Assembly: GCA_023411395.1 (NCBI GenBank)
Contig: JAEYOV010000034.1
Location: forward strand, 56,273 to 120,272
Length of the DNA stretch: 64,000 nucleotides
DNA from: Bacillota bacterium
Lineage (GTDB): Bacteria > Bacillota > Clostridia > Christensenellales > Aristaeellaceae
Reading direction: 5' to 3'
The notes below the pieces were generated by a model. The model was not told the origin of the DNA. It searched no databases and saw only the letters and a program-made list of their open reading frames with translations. Positions within the stretch are counted from its first letter, which is position 1; each line of letters begins with the position of its first letter. The position numbers were made by a program, and so were the translations under genes. Shown here in pieces: positions 1 through 7,708 of this stretch.

Positions 1-1128
1 CTTTTTGACCATGTCCTCCGCGGCCCTGGCATTTGTGCCCGGCAGGAGGATCACAAACTCATCCCCGCCGTAGCGGCAGATAACATCCTCCGGGCGGAAG
101 CACTTCCTCAAAATCGCCGCGGTCCTGCGCAAAAGGTCATCTCCGGCAAAATGGCCAAAGGCGTCGTTTGTAATCTTCAGTCCGTTCAAATCGCCTATCA
201 CCAGCGTCAAGGGAAGCCTTTCCGGTTCGTCCAGCCGGCTCAATTCCGCCTCCAGAAAGCGGCGGTTGTACAGCTCCGTCAAATGGTCGTGGAAGCTTAA
301 AAACTCGATTTCGTTCAGGTGGTGCCTTTCGTTGGTCACATCCCGGAACACCGCAATAGCGCCGGCGGTCTTCCCCGTGATGTCCCTGATGGGCGCGGCG
401 CTGCCGGCGATGGGCCGCTCAAAGCCGTCTGAGGAGATGAGCGCCGTATGATTGCCAAGCCCTACCGCCTTGCCCGTTTCCAGAACTTTTTCCAGCGGGT
501 CCTTCGCGGGCTCCCGCGTCTGTTCGTTGATGATGCTGAACACCGTATGGAAGGGCTGGCCGATGGCGCTGTCCCGGTGCCGGCCCGTTTTGTTCCCGGC
601 CACGTCGTTCATCATGGTGACGCGGCAGTTTTCATCCGTCAGGATCACGCCGTCGCCGATATATAGCAGCGCGGTGCGCAGCAGCTCCCGCTCGTTGTAC
701 AGGCTGCGGGCGATGCCCTTCAGCTCCCTGCGCAGGAAATGCATCTCCAGTTGGGTGCGCACCTTGAGCAGCACTTCTTCTTCCCGGCAGGGCTTGGTGA
801 TAAAATCCGCCCCGCCCGCTTGAAAGCCCGCCACCTTGTCACGGGCTTCATCCAAAGCGGTGATAAAGATGACGGGCACATCCGCCGTCTCTGCGTTTTC
901 CCTGACCTGCCTGCATACTTCCAACCCGCTCGTCCCGGGCAGCCGTACACCCAGCAGCATCAGGTCCGGCTTGTGGCATTGCAGCGACGCCAGCGCCAGC
1001 TCTCCCGAATCCGCGGGCAGCACATGGTAGCCGTGGCTTTTGAGCAGTGTGGACAAAAAGGAAAGATCCTCCCGCGTGCCGTCAGCCACCAGGATCTTCA
1101 CAGGTCTTGCGGGGCTTAAGTCCATCAT
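1..1128 (-). CDS. Diguanylate cyclase with atypical receiver and PAS domains (partial)
   Basis: Should make cyclic di-GMP from GTP in the cytoplasm. From the start there is a CheY-like receiver (about residues 8-125), a PAS domain (about 145-260) and a GGDEF domain whose RYGGDEF signature lies near base 60; the C-terminus is beyond the left edge. The start at 1128 has a GGGAGG site 9 bases upstream and is followed by a second ATG. In the receiver the phospho-acceptor Asp is Gly60 (codon 949-951) and the second acidic-pair residue is Gly17, while the FIT and K-P positions remain. It may therefore be regulated through PAS or partner binding rather than phosphorylation. Transcribed from a clear promoter at 1312-1341. 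Confidence 0.9.
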   Translation of the reverse strand, partial: MMDLSPARPVKILVADGTREDLSFLSTLLKSHGYHVLPADSGELALASLQCHKPDLMLLGVRLPGTSGLEVCRQVRENAETADVPVIFITALDEARDKVAGFQAGGADFITKPCREEEVLLKVRTQLEMHFLRRELKGIARSLYNERELLRTALLYIGDGVILTDENCRVTMMNDVAGNKTGRHRDSAIGQPFHTVFSIINEQTREPAKDPLEKVLETGKAVGLGNHTALISSDGFERPIAGSAAPIRDITGKTAGAIAVFRDVTNERHHLNEIEFLSFHDHLTELYNRRFLEAELSRLDEPERLPLTLVIGDLNGLKITNDAFGHFAGDDLLRRTAAILRKCFRPEDVICRYGGDEFVILLPGTNARAAEDMVKK

Positions 1129-1277
1129 TTGTACGGTCCTCCCACCCCAATGCCACGGATTTTTTCACGCATTACAGCGTCACCCTCCGCTCCACGCAGT
1201 GCAGCGATGTGTCGCTCTGTCTCCTTGTTTGCTGAATGAAAATCTCCCGCGGCATCGAAGCATTGATGCTTTTCCAT
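1125..1277 (-). CDS. Candidate small ORF overlapping the cyclase start
   Basis: A 50-codon frame starting MEKHQCFDAAGDF and ending GIGVGGPYK. Its TGA overlaps the ATG of the diguanylate cyclase in the ATGA manner typical of coupled genes. It lies between the cyclase promoter and the cyclase start, so it would be on the same mRNA. No convincing ribosome binding site precedes its ATG (an AGGA is about 19 bases away) and I recognise no family. It could be a leader peptide or chance. Confidence 0.3.
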   Translation of the reverse strand: MEKHQCFDAAGDFHSANKETERHIAALRGAEGDAVMREKIRGIGVGGPYK

Positions 1278-1311
1278 GGTATTTAGATGGTATTGTTCCT
1301 ATATGTTGAAA

Positions 1312-1341
1312 ATTATACCATAACAAGCCTTATCCAGGCAA
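1312..1341 (-). promoter_or_regulatory. Promoter of the diguanylate cyclase
   Basis: On the minus strand TTGCCT (1336-1341), an 18-base spacer and TATAAT (1312-1317) preceded by TG one base earlier (extended -10). The resulting leader is about 175 nt and contains the candidate small ORF at 1125-1277. Confidence 0.7.
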
Positions 1342-1381
1342 ACAAAAATCGACATAATTCTATCAAATTCTTTAGGAAGGG

Positions 1382-1972
1382 TCATTTTTTGTCCAAATAT
1401 CCTTCCACCATTCCTTGTACCGGCTGCAAATAATTTTCGCCCGGGTCGATCGTCCCCACAGCCAGCATCAGCGCATAGCCCTGCAGCATGCTCCATATGG
1501 CCAAAAAATCGTTGCGCCATCCCTCCCCGTGAAGCGGGGCAAAGTAAGCCCGGACGCAGTCAAGGGCGGCGGCAAAGGGGAGGCGGCCCTCCGCCTCAAA
1601 GCTGCCGCCGCCGATGCGGATGGGTCTTTGGTGGGAGGTCATGAATACAAACCGGAAATAATCCGGGCGCTCCACCATAAAGCGTATGTACTCCAGGCAC
1701 ATGGCTATAAGCTGCCGCCTTGTATCCTGCGGGTGTTGGCTGACGGCCTTTTGCAGCGCCTCATGAAGCTCTGCGGCGATGATTTTCCCGATTTCCGAAA
1801 TGATCTCTTCCTTGCTTTGAAAATGCTTGTAGGGCGCGGCATGGCTCACGCCGCACAGCGCCGCCAGCTTTCTCAGGGAAAAGCCCTCGTAGCCTTCCCT
1901 GGCCAGCAGCTCGATGCCTTTTCTGATCAGGTCCTGCTTCAAATCCCCGTGATGGTACTGTTTCTGGCTCAT
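1382..1972 (-). CDS. TetR/AcrR family repressor
   Basis: 196-residue one-domain regulator with a TetR helix-turn-helix at about residues 28-50 (FSLRKLAALCGVSHAAPYKHF). The YHHGDL motif near the N-terminus is typical of one TetR C-terminal subfamily. I chose the ATG at 1972 because GGGAGG lies 8 bases upstream; the frame extends 16 codons further without a good site. It is divergent from the EFR1 ferredoxin gene, and two ATGTTT-type palindromes sit on both promoters. It probably represses itself and the redox pair; the inducing ligand is unknown. Confidence 0.88.
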   Translation of the reverse strand: MSQKQYHHGDLKQDLIRKGIELLAREGYEGFSLRKLAALCGVSHAAPYKHFQSKEEIISEIGKIIAAELHEALQKAVSQHPQDTRRQLIAMCLEYIRFMVERPDYFRFVFMTSHQRPIRIGGGSFEAEGRLPFAAALDCVRAYFAPLHGEGWRNDFLAIWSMLQGYALMLAVGTIDPGENYLQPVQGMVEGYLDKK

Positions 1973-2010
1973 GCGCGCAACCTCCCGGTATGCAAAAATG
2001 CCTGCAAAAT

Positions 2011-2079
2011 ATTGTATCATATGATGTTGACAATGTAAACATTCGGTGGTATACTCCCGATGTTTCCAGTGTAAACATC
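2011..2079. promoter_or_regulatory. Divergent promoters with two TetR operator palindromes
   Basis: Plus strand: TTGACA (2027-2032), 17 bases, TATACT (2050-2055). Minus strand: TTTACA (2034-2039), 17 bases, TACAAT (2011-2016). Palindrome O1 at 2024-2042 (ATGTTGACAATGTAAACAT) covers both -35 boxes; O2 at 2059-2079 has perfect arms ATGTTT...AAACAT just after the plus-strand -10. A repressor bound here would block both genes. Confidence 0.8.
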
Positions 2080-2096
2080 AAATTGGAGGGAAGAGC

Positions 2097-2852
2097 ATGG
2101 AGAATATCATCTATTACTTTTCCGGCAGGGGAAATTCCCTGAGCGTGGCGCAGGAGCTGGCCCGGAGGCTGGAAAACGTGCGAATTTGCCCGATGGCGTC
2201 ATTCAAGGGCCCTGCGGCCCTGGCGGGAGAATGGGTGGGGCTGATCATGCCGGTTATCGACTTTGGCATACCGGCCTATGTGCGCAGGTTTGTCGGGCGT
2301 CTGTGCGCCGCGGGAAACCATCCTTATGTGTTTTCCGTTATCACTTGCGGCGGCATGCCGGGGAAACCCTTGCACACGGTTGGAAGGCTGCTTCACAAGC
2401 ATGGCATCAAGCTGGCCGCCGGATGGGTTTTGCAGTTTGGCAGGACAGTGATGACAGAGGGCGAATGGCGCTTGAAGATGAATGAGATGGCAAAAAGCAT
2501 CCGTGAGAGGGAAAAGGTATCCCTCCCGTCCGCGACTCTTGCGGATCATATGATGACAGGCGTTTTAAACCCCATCGCAAGGCTGCTGATTCCAAATGAG
2601 GACAAAAAATTCCGTGTATCCGGAAGCTGTACCGGCTGCGGAACCTGCACGCGCGTGTGTCCTGTGAACAACATTCACATTAAGAACGGCAAGCCTGTGT
2701 GGCATCACCAATGCGAGCAGTGCGCCGCCTGCTTCAGCTGGTGCCCGCAGGAGGCCATCTCGGGCACGTGCCTGGCCGCCAAAACGCATTACCGCAATCC
2801 CAGGGTGAAGCTGGATCAGTTATACTGCAATGAAGGGAGCATGCCTGTATGA
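2097..2852 (+). CDS. EFR1-type flavodoxin/ferredoxin protein
   Basis: 251 residues. The N-terminal half resembles a flavodoxin (YYFSGRGNS near residue 7 in the phosphate-binding position). The C-terminus carries two 4Fe-4S clusters with Cys 178/181/184/188 and 206/209/212/216. Such proteins are probable cytoplasmic electron carriers; the partner is not known. GGAGGG precedes the ATG at 2097. The stop overlaps the start of the next gene by 4 bases, so electron transfer to the FMN-binding protein is a reasonable inference. Controlled by the divergent TetR repressor. Confidence 0.85.
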   Translation: MENIIYYFSGRGNSLSVAQELARRLENVRICPMASFKGPAALAGEWVGLIMPVIDFGIPAYVRRFVGRLCAAGNHPYVFSVITCGGMPGKPLHTVGRLLHKHGIKLAAGWVLQFGRTVMTEGEWRLKMNEMAKSIREREKVSLPSATLADHMMTGVLNPIARLLIPNEDKKFRVSGSCTGCGTCTRVCPVNNIHIKNGKPVWHHQCEQCAACFSWCPQEAISGTCLAAKTHYRNPRVKLDQLYCNEGSMPV

Positions 2853-3262
2853 AACGGAAATCTCCCGTGCTTCTCAAGATTGCGGCTATAGCGGCGGTGT
2901 GCCTGATTGCGGGGTATTTTGCAATCACGGAAGGCATCAGGGTTCTGGCCGCGCATACGGAGGCGGAATACCAGGGCATCAAACCGGTTGACCTTTCCGC
3001 CGTTCCCAACGGCGATTATGGCGGCAAGGCCGGCGCGTTCCTTTGTTCCGCAGACCTTACCGTAACAGTCAGGGATCATCAAATGACGGAAATCAAAATC
3101 AACCGGGAAGTCAACGGGGGAGGCAAGTACCGGGCGGAGGAAATCTATCCGCGCATGATCAAGGCACAGTCTCCCATGGTGGATACCGTTTCCGGCGCGA
3201 CCCTCACCAGCAAAACGGTCATGGTGGCGGTGTACAATGCGCTGGCGGATGCGGCGGAGTGA
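2849..3262 (+). CDS. Membrane-anchored FMN-binding domain protein
   Basis: 137 residues: one N-terminal membrane segment (about residues 8-27) then an FMN-binding domain with the D-x-x-SGAT motif (SGAT 115-118), where flavin is attached covalently through phosphate to Thr118 in RnfG/NqrC relatives. It is the second gene of the TetR-controlled pair (ATGA overlap) and probably accepts electrons at the outer face of the membrane. The exact acceptor cannot be read from the sequence. Confidence 0.87.
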   Translation: MKRKSPVLLKIAAIAAVCLIAGYFAITEGIRVLAAHTEAEYQGIKPVDLSAVPNGDYGGKAGAFLCSADLTVTVRDHQMTEIKINREVNGGGKYRAEEIYPRMIKAQSPMVDTVSGATLTSKTVMVAVYNALADAAE

Positions 3263-3282
3263 CTTTCAAAAACATGTATCAA

Positions 3283-3321
3283 CAATGAGGCCGCCGGCGT
3301 GTAATGCAGGCGGCCTCATTG
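3283..3321. terminator. Bidirectional hairpin between convergent genes
   Basis: Perfect 13-bp stem CAATGAGGCCGCC (3283-3295) with GGCGGCCTCATTG (3309-3321) between the FMN-binding gene and the convergent lacI gene. It lacks a clear T tract, so termination is likely but not certain. Confidence 0.55.
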
Positions 3322-3340
3322 CGCAAGAGAAGGAAATCCG

Positions 3341-4384
3341 CTATTGCGCTTCCGCGGCCGGGCGGATGCGGCCGGTGGAATCGCGGATCACGAGCTTTGG
3401 CATCATCGTTTCGTTGTGCAGCGGCAAACCCTGAAGCAGCGCGCTCATCATGCCGCAGGCGACCTGCCCGATGCGGTAAAAGTCCTGCGCGACGGTTGTC
3501 AGCGCCGGCGTGGCCGCGGCGGCGATGGGGGAATCGTCATAGCCTACGATGGACATGTCCCTGGGCACGCGCTTGCCCCTTGCCTTCAGCGCCCGCATCA
3601 GGCCGATGGCAGGCACGTCGCAGGCGCAGAAAACGGCGGTCGCCTCCATGCTTATAAAATGCTCCGCGGCCTCCTCCACGCCGTCCTCCGTAAAATCTCC
3701 CCACAGCTCCAGGGCCGGGTCTATGGCGATGCCGGCGCCGGCCAGGGCCAGGCGGTACCCGTCCAGACGCTGGTAGCTTACCTGGGCGAAACGGTGGCCG
3801 TTGAGGATGCCGATGCGCTGATGCCCCAGGGAAAGCAGGTGCTCCACCGCCATCTGCGCGCCGCGCAGGGAATTATAGCTCACCGTGCCCAAATGCGGGC
3901 TGGGCGCCACCGTAAGGTCCCACAGCACCGCGGGTGTCTGCAAATTCGGAAGCTGCTCCATGTAGGGATCATCCATCCGAAGGCCGTTGATCAGGATGCC
4001 GTCCAACTGGTACGGAACGATCAAGGTCTCCAGCCTCGTCTGCGACTGCGGCGCCGTCATGATGTTGGGTATCAAAATAATCTCCATGCCGTGCTTTTGC
4101 GCCTCGTCCCTGAAGCCGGACATCACCTGGTAGTCGGCGGAAAAATCCATGCGCTCGCTGCCCGGCTTGCGGCCAGGCATGCCGATGCGCCTGATGGCCG
4201 CTCCCGCCTGCGCCAAGGAGGGCTTGTCCACCCGGTACCCGATTTCCTCGGCGCAGCGCACAACGGCCGCGCGTGTGCCCGGGCTGATTTGAGGATATCC
4301 GTTGAGCGCCTTGGAAACCGTGGCCTTGGAAAGCCCCAACCGGCCGCAGATCGTTTGAATGGTGGGCGCATCCTTCACCGGCAT
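3341..4384 (-). CDS. LacI family transcriptional regulator (GH65 cluster)
   Basis: 347 residues: N-terminal LacI helix-turn-helix (TIQTICGRLGLSKATVSKAL) then a periplasmic-binding-like sugar domain with the usual LGHQRIGIL and D-x-SIVGYDD elements. Two nearby ATGs are possible: 4390 abuts the AAGGAGG, 4384 is 7 bases after it, so 4384 is preferred. Divergent from the sugar transporter operon at 4567; the palindrome at 4451-4469 lies between the promoters. Probably a sugar-responsive repressor of the GH65 operon. Confidence 0.88.
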   Translation of the reverse strand: MPVKDAPTIQTICGRLGLSKATVSKALNGYPQISPGTRAAVVRCAEEIGYRVDKPSLAQAGAAIRRIGMPGRKPGSERMDFSADYQVMSGFRDEAQKHGMEIILIPNIMTAPQSQTRLETLIVPYQLDGILINGLRMDDPYMEQLPNLQTPAVLWDLTVAPSPHLGTVSYNSLRGAQMAVEHLLSLGHQRIGILNGHRFAQVSYQRLDGYRLALAGAGIAIDPALELWGDFTEDGVEEAAEHFISMEATAVFCACDVPAIGLMRALKARGKRVPRDMSIVGYDDSPIAAAATPALTTVAQDFYRIGQVACGMMSALLQGLPLHNETMMPKLVIRDSTGRIRPAAEAQ

Positions 4385-4407
4385 ATGCATACCTCCTTGC
4401 CGGTTTT

Positions 4408-4510
4408 AGTATACAGCATCCGGGATGCGGGTGCAATAGAAAAGTTTCATAAAGTTTCATTGAAACTTTCGGTACAAATCGTTGACATATTTCTGAAACG
4501 GTGCTATGAT
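4408..4510. promoter_or_regulatory. Divergent lacI/transporter promoters with AAAGTTTCA operator
   Basis: Plus: TTGACA (4482-4487), N17, TATGAT (4505-4510). Minus: TTGCAC (4431-4436), N17, TATACT (4408-4413). Between them a perfect 19-base palindrome AAAGTTTCATTGAAACTTT (4451-4469) is preceded by a direct half-site copy AAAGTTTCAT (4441-4450). Confidence 0.8.
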
Positions 4511-4566
4511 GCAGATAACAAAAGGGTGCGGTGCGACCTACATACTTTTCTGAAAGGAGCATTTTC

Positions 4567-5877
4567 ATGAAAAAAACGCTTCGGTTTCTTTCCCTGCTGG
4601 TGTTTTTGACAGTGCTTACAGGCTGCTTTGCCGCCGCCGCTTCGGCGGAGGCCATCGAGATCACCATCCCCCACTACAAGACCGGCGAGAATGTCGGCGC
4701 CAAGTTCTTTCTGCCCCAGGTGGAGCGCTTCAACACGCTGTATGAGGGCAAATACCATGTGGTCATCGAGGAACTGACCCAGGACCTGTACGTGGAGAAG
4801 ATCAAGCAGCTTGGCTTGCAGGGCAAGCTGCCGCCGGTGATCGAGGGCGGCGACACGGAATGGATCCGCGAAGTGGTGATCCCCAACAACATGTTCTACG
4901 ATCTTTCGGGGGTGCTGGCCGGCCACCCCGAGATCGACGCCATCACCACGGAGTGGAACCGCGCGTACAACACCACGGCGGACGGCAAGTTCGTGACGCT
5001 CAACTTCAACGTGGTGCGGCCCATGACCCTGTATTACAATGAGGCGATGCTCCCGCTTGCCAAGGCCCCCGGCGAATACGCCGATTGGGCGGAGCTGCTT
5101 GCGCAGATGGGCGGCAACAAGATCGCCTTCATGACCGGCGAGAACGCCTGGACAACGATGCTGACCTTCAGCTCCCTGGTCGCGGCGGAGGAGGGCGGCG
5201 TGCAGCTTCTGTCCGAGCATCAGATCGAGAAGCTGACGGACTTCAGCCATCCCGCGCTGCTCGCGGCCACCGAAAAATTGCAGGCCATGCTGCAAAAGTA
5301 CGCATCCTCCAATACGGTGGGCGCCGTGTACGCCGATGCCGCCAATGCCTTCATGTCCAAAAACGCGGCCATCATTGCCAACGGGTCCTGGATGGTGGGC
5401 GACTTTGCCCCGGACGCCAGGGACAAATGGTCCAACGGCTTTGACGGCGCCACCGTGCGCGGGGCTGTCTTCCCCGGCAACATCGCCGTATCCGGTACGT
5501 CGGGCAGCTTCGGCTGGTGGATCCCCGCCACGGCCACCGATGATCAAAAGGAATGCGCCTCGGCTTTCCTGGCGTTCATCTTATCCGCCGAGGAACTGGA
5601 GGCGTACATGTTGGCCGAAGGCGGCACCGCGCCCCTGCTGGCCCCCAGCGAGGCGTTTTTGTCAAGGCGTGCCGCGGAAAACCCGCTGCTGGATGAGTAT
5701 GTGGGCGCGGTGAATGCCCAAACGGTCCTGATCCCCGCCTTTGCGGACTGCATCCCCTCCTCCGTGGCCAATACCGGGTTCGGCACGCTCCTGCCCAAGC
5801 TGATCGACGGGACACTTACCCCGGCCCAATTCCTTGAACAGCTTGGCGTCATGGCGAAGGAGGCCATGGACGTATAG
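4567..5877 (+). CDS. Sugar ABC transporter substrate-binding lipoprotein
   Basis: 436 residues, type-1 extracellular solute-binding protein. A lipoprotein signal with lipobox LTGC (Cys20) anchors it outside the membrane. The central region has typical ligand-domain motifs (NEAMLP, GSWMVGDF). ATG at 4567 follows GAAAGGAG. First gene of the operon with permeases at 5951 and 6857 and the GH65 phosphorylase; no ATPase gene is present, as usual for CUT1 systems that share an MsmX-like ATPase. Substrate inferred to be an alpha-glucobiose or oligosaccharide from the GH65 partner. Confidence 0.9.
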   Translation: MKKTLRFLSLLVFLTVLTGCFAAAASAEAIEITIPHYKTGENVGAKFFLPQVERFNTLYEGKYHVVIEELTQDLYVEKIKQLGLQGKLPPVIEGGDTEWIREVVIPNNMFYDLSGVLAGHPEIDAITTEWNRAYNTTADGKFVTLNFNVVRPMTLYYNEAMLPLAKAPGEYADWAELLAQMGGNKIAFMTGENAWTTMLTFSSLVAAEEGGVQLLSEHQIEKLTDFSHPALLAATEKLQAMLQKYASSNTVGAVYADAANAFMSKNAAIIANGSWMVGDFAPDARDKWSNGFDGATVRGAVFPGNIAVSGTSGSFGWWIPATATDDQKECASAFLAFILSAEELEAYMLAEGGTAPLLAPSEAFLSRRAAENPLLDEYVGAVNAQTVLIPAFADCIPSSVANTGFGTLLPKLIDGTLTPAQFLEQLGVMAKEAMDV

Positions 5878-5893
5878 CGCGGCACAGCTTCCC

Positions 5894-5925
5894 GGCAGGC
5901 CGCTTCGGAACCGAAGCGGCCTGCC
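5894..5925 (+). terminator. 15-bp hairpin between binding protein and permease
   Basis: Perfect inverted repeat GGCAGGCCGCTTCGG / CCGAAGCGGCCTGCC followed by AAAATCTTTC. In this position it probably attenuates read-through or protects the upstream mRNA so that the binding protein exceeds the permeases. Confidence 0.7.
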
Positions 5926-5950
5926 AAAATCTTTCATGGGAGGTGGGCGT

Positions 5951-6844
5951 GTGTTAAGGCGGCAAAGGCTCTCGGCGCTGGAGCGCAAGGCGCTGCCGAA
6001 GATTTACCTGTTTCTGTTGCCTACAGTCATCATCTTTCTTGTTTTTTACCTGACGCCCATTCTCACGGTCCTTGTAACAGCCTTTACCAGGTGGGACGGT
6101 TTCAACAGTCCCGCCTATATCGGGATACAAAATTTTACCCGCCTTTTTGCCCGGGAAAGCTTTGTGTTCGCGCTGCGCAACCTGTCGCTGTGGGGCGTCA
6201 TTTCCATGACGCTGCACGTAGCCATCGGCATGGCGGTGGCTTTTTTAATGTACAGCCAATTCAAGGGCTGGAAGTTTGTCCGCGCGGTGTACATGGTTCC
6301 CAATGTGATTTCCGCCGCGGCCTGGGCGATGATCTACCGCTTCGTTTTCAACAACAGCTACGGCCTTTTGAACAACATCATCCGCGTTTTTGATCCCGCC
6401 TTTTCGGTGAACTGGTTTTTTGAATCGCCCGCCGCCTTCTGGGCGGTCACATTCACTTGGCTGTTTTACGCGGTGATCGTGTCGCTGCTGGTGCTGGCCG
6501 ATTTGATGGCGATCCCACGGGAACTGCACGAGGCCGCGTACATCGACGGCGCCAGCGGCTGGCATGTGACGCGCCATATCAGGCTGCCGCTGTGCCGCAA
6601 TTCCATCGGCACGGCCATCATCTGCTCAGGCACGGCCCGCATCAGCATGTATGAGGCGATATCGCTTACTTCCCGGGGCGGCCCGGGGAACGATACCATG
6701 AACCTGCCCATCCTGCTGGTCAACAACATCACGGACATGCACTACGGCATGGCCAACGCCGTGGCGCTTTTGATGTTCGTGATCGGCATCCTGCTTCTTT
6801 TGCTGGTCAGGCGCACCTTCCGACTGAATGATCCGGTCTATTAA
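5951..6844 (+). CDS. Sugar ABC transporter permease (first)
   Basis: About 297 residues, CUT1 MalF-type permease with around six membrane helices beginning YLFLLPTVIIFLVF. The cytoplasmic EAA loop reads ELHEAAYIDGASGW, the contact for the ATPase. The GTG at 5951 is chosen because GGGAGGT lies six bases upstream; an in-frame ATG at 5936 overlaps that site and would add five residues. It pairs with the permease at 6857. Confidence 0.88.
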   Translation: MLRRQRLSALERKALPKIYLFLLPTVIIFLVFYLTPILTVLVTAFTRWDGFNSPAYIGIQNFTRLFARESFVFALRNLSLWGVISMTLHVAIGMAVAFLMYSQFKGWKFVRAVYMVPNVISAAAWAMIYRFVFNNSYGLLNNIIRVFDPAFSVNWFFESPAAFWAVTFTWLFYAVIVSLLVLADLMAIPRELHEAAYIDGASGWHVTRHIRLPLCRNSIGTAIICSGTARISMYEAISLTSRGGPGNDTMNLPILLVNNITDMHYGMANAVALLMFVIGILLLLLVRRTFRLNDPVY

Positions 6845-6856
6845 GGAGACAGAGGC

Positions 6857-7699
6857 ATGATCAAGACAAAGAATTTCGGCTATTACATCTGCCGGGTCGT
6901 CGGGTATGCCTTTTTGCTGTTTATCGTGACCGTTTCGGTGTTCCCGATCCTGTGGGTCATCATGTCCTCCTTCAAAAGCAACGGCGCGATTTTAACCTCG
7001 CCCTTCGCGCTGCCGGATATGCTGAACTTTGACGCCTACCGGTCGGTACTCCGCCAGTACGATCTGCTTCACTATTTTGCCAACTCGCTGATCGTATCCA
7101 TACTCCCCACGCTGGGCTCCCTGCTCATCTATGCCATGGGCGCATACGTGATCGCCAAATTTCGTTTTCCCGGCAAGAACATTTTTTACGCTCTGTTTAC
7201 CTTGACGCTGCTGGTGCCGGGGCATACGCGCACGCAGCCGATTTTCTCCATCATCATGAACCTGTCTCTGTACGATACGAAGGCGGGATTGATGCTGGTG
7301 TACCTTTCCGGCGGGCTGGCCATGTCCATGTTCATCCTGCGGGCCACGTTCATGGCGGTGCCCTATGAGCTGAACGAGGCGGCAACCATCGACGGCGCGG
7401 GTTTTTTCCGCACATTTCTCACAATCAACCTGCCGCTTTCCAGAACAGGGCTGGCTACCGCCGGCGTCATGATGTTTCTGGGCAATTGGAACGAGTATTT
7501 TTATGCCGCGCTGTTGACCTCCTCGGCGGCCAACAGAACGCTTCCCGTGGCGCTGAGCTTTTTCAACCAGGCGTTTTCCTATGATTACACGCGCATGTTT
7601 GCCGCGCTTGCGATCGTGGTGGTTCCCGGCATCCTTTTGTACATGTTTGCCCAGGAGCAGGTCACGGCGTCCGTCGCATCCAGCGGCGTGAAAGGATAG
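6857..7699 (+). CDS. Sugar ABC transporter permease (second)
   Basis: 280 residues, CUT1 MalG-type permease. Membrane helices start at about residue 13, and the EAA loop reads ELNEAATIDGAGFFRTF. Twelve bases after the first permease with GGAGAC upstream. Completes the importer with the lipoprotein at 4567. Confidence 0.9.
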   Translation: MIKTKNFGYYICRVVGYAFLLFIVTVSVFPILWVIMSSFKSNGAILTSPFALPDMLNFDAYRSVLRQYDLLHYFANSLIVSILPTLGSLLIYAMGAYVIAKFRFPGKNIFYALFTLTLLVPGHTRTQPIFSIIMNLSLYDTKAGLMLVYLSGGLAMSMFILRATFMAVPYELNEAATIDGAGFFRTFLTINLPLSRTGLATAGVMMFLGNWNEYFYAALLTSSAANRTLPVALSFFNQAFSYDYTRMFAALAIVVVPGILLYMFAQEQVTASVASSGVKG

Positions 7700-7708
7700 A
7701 AGGATTAT

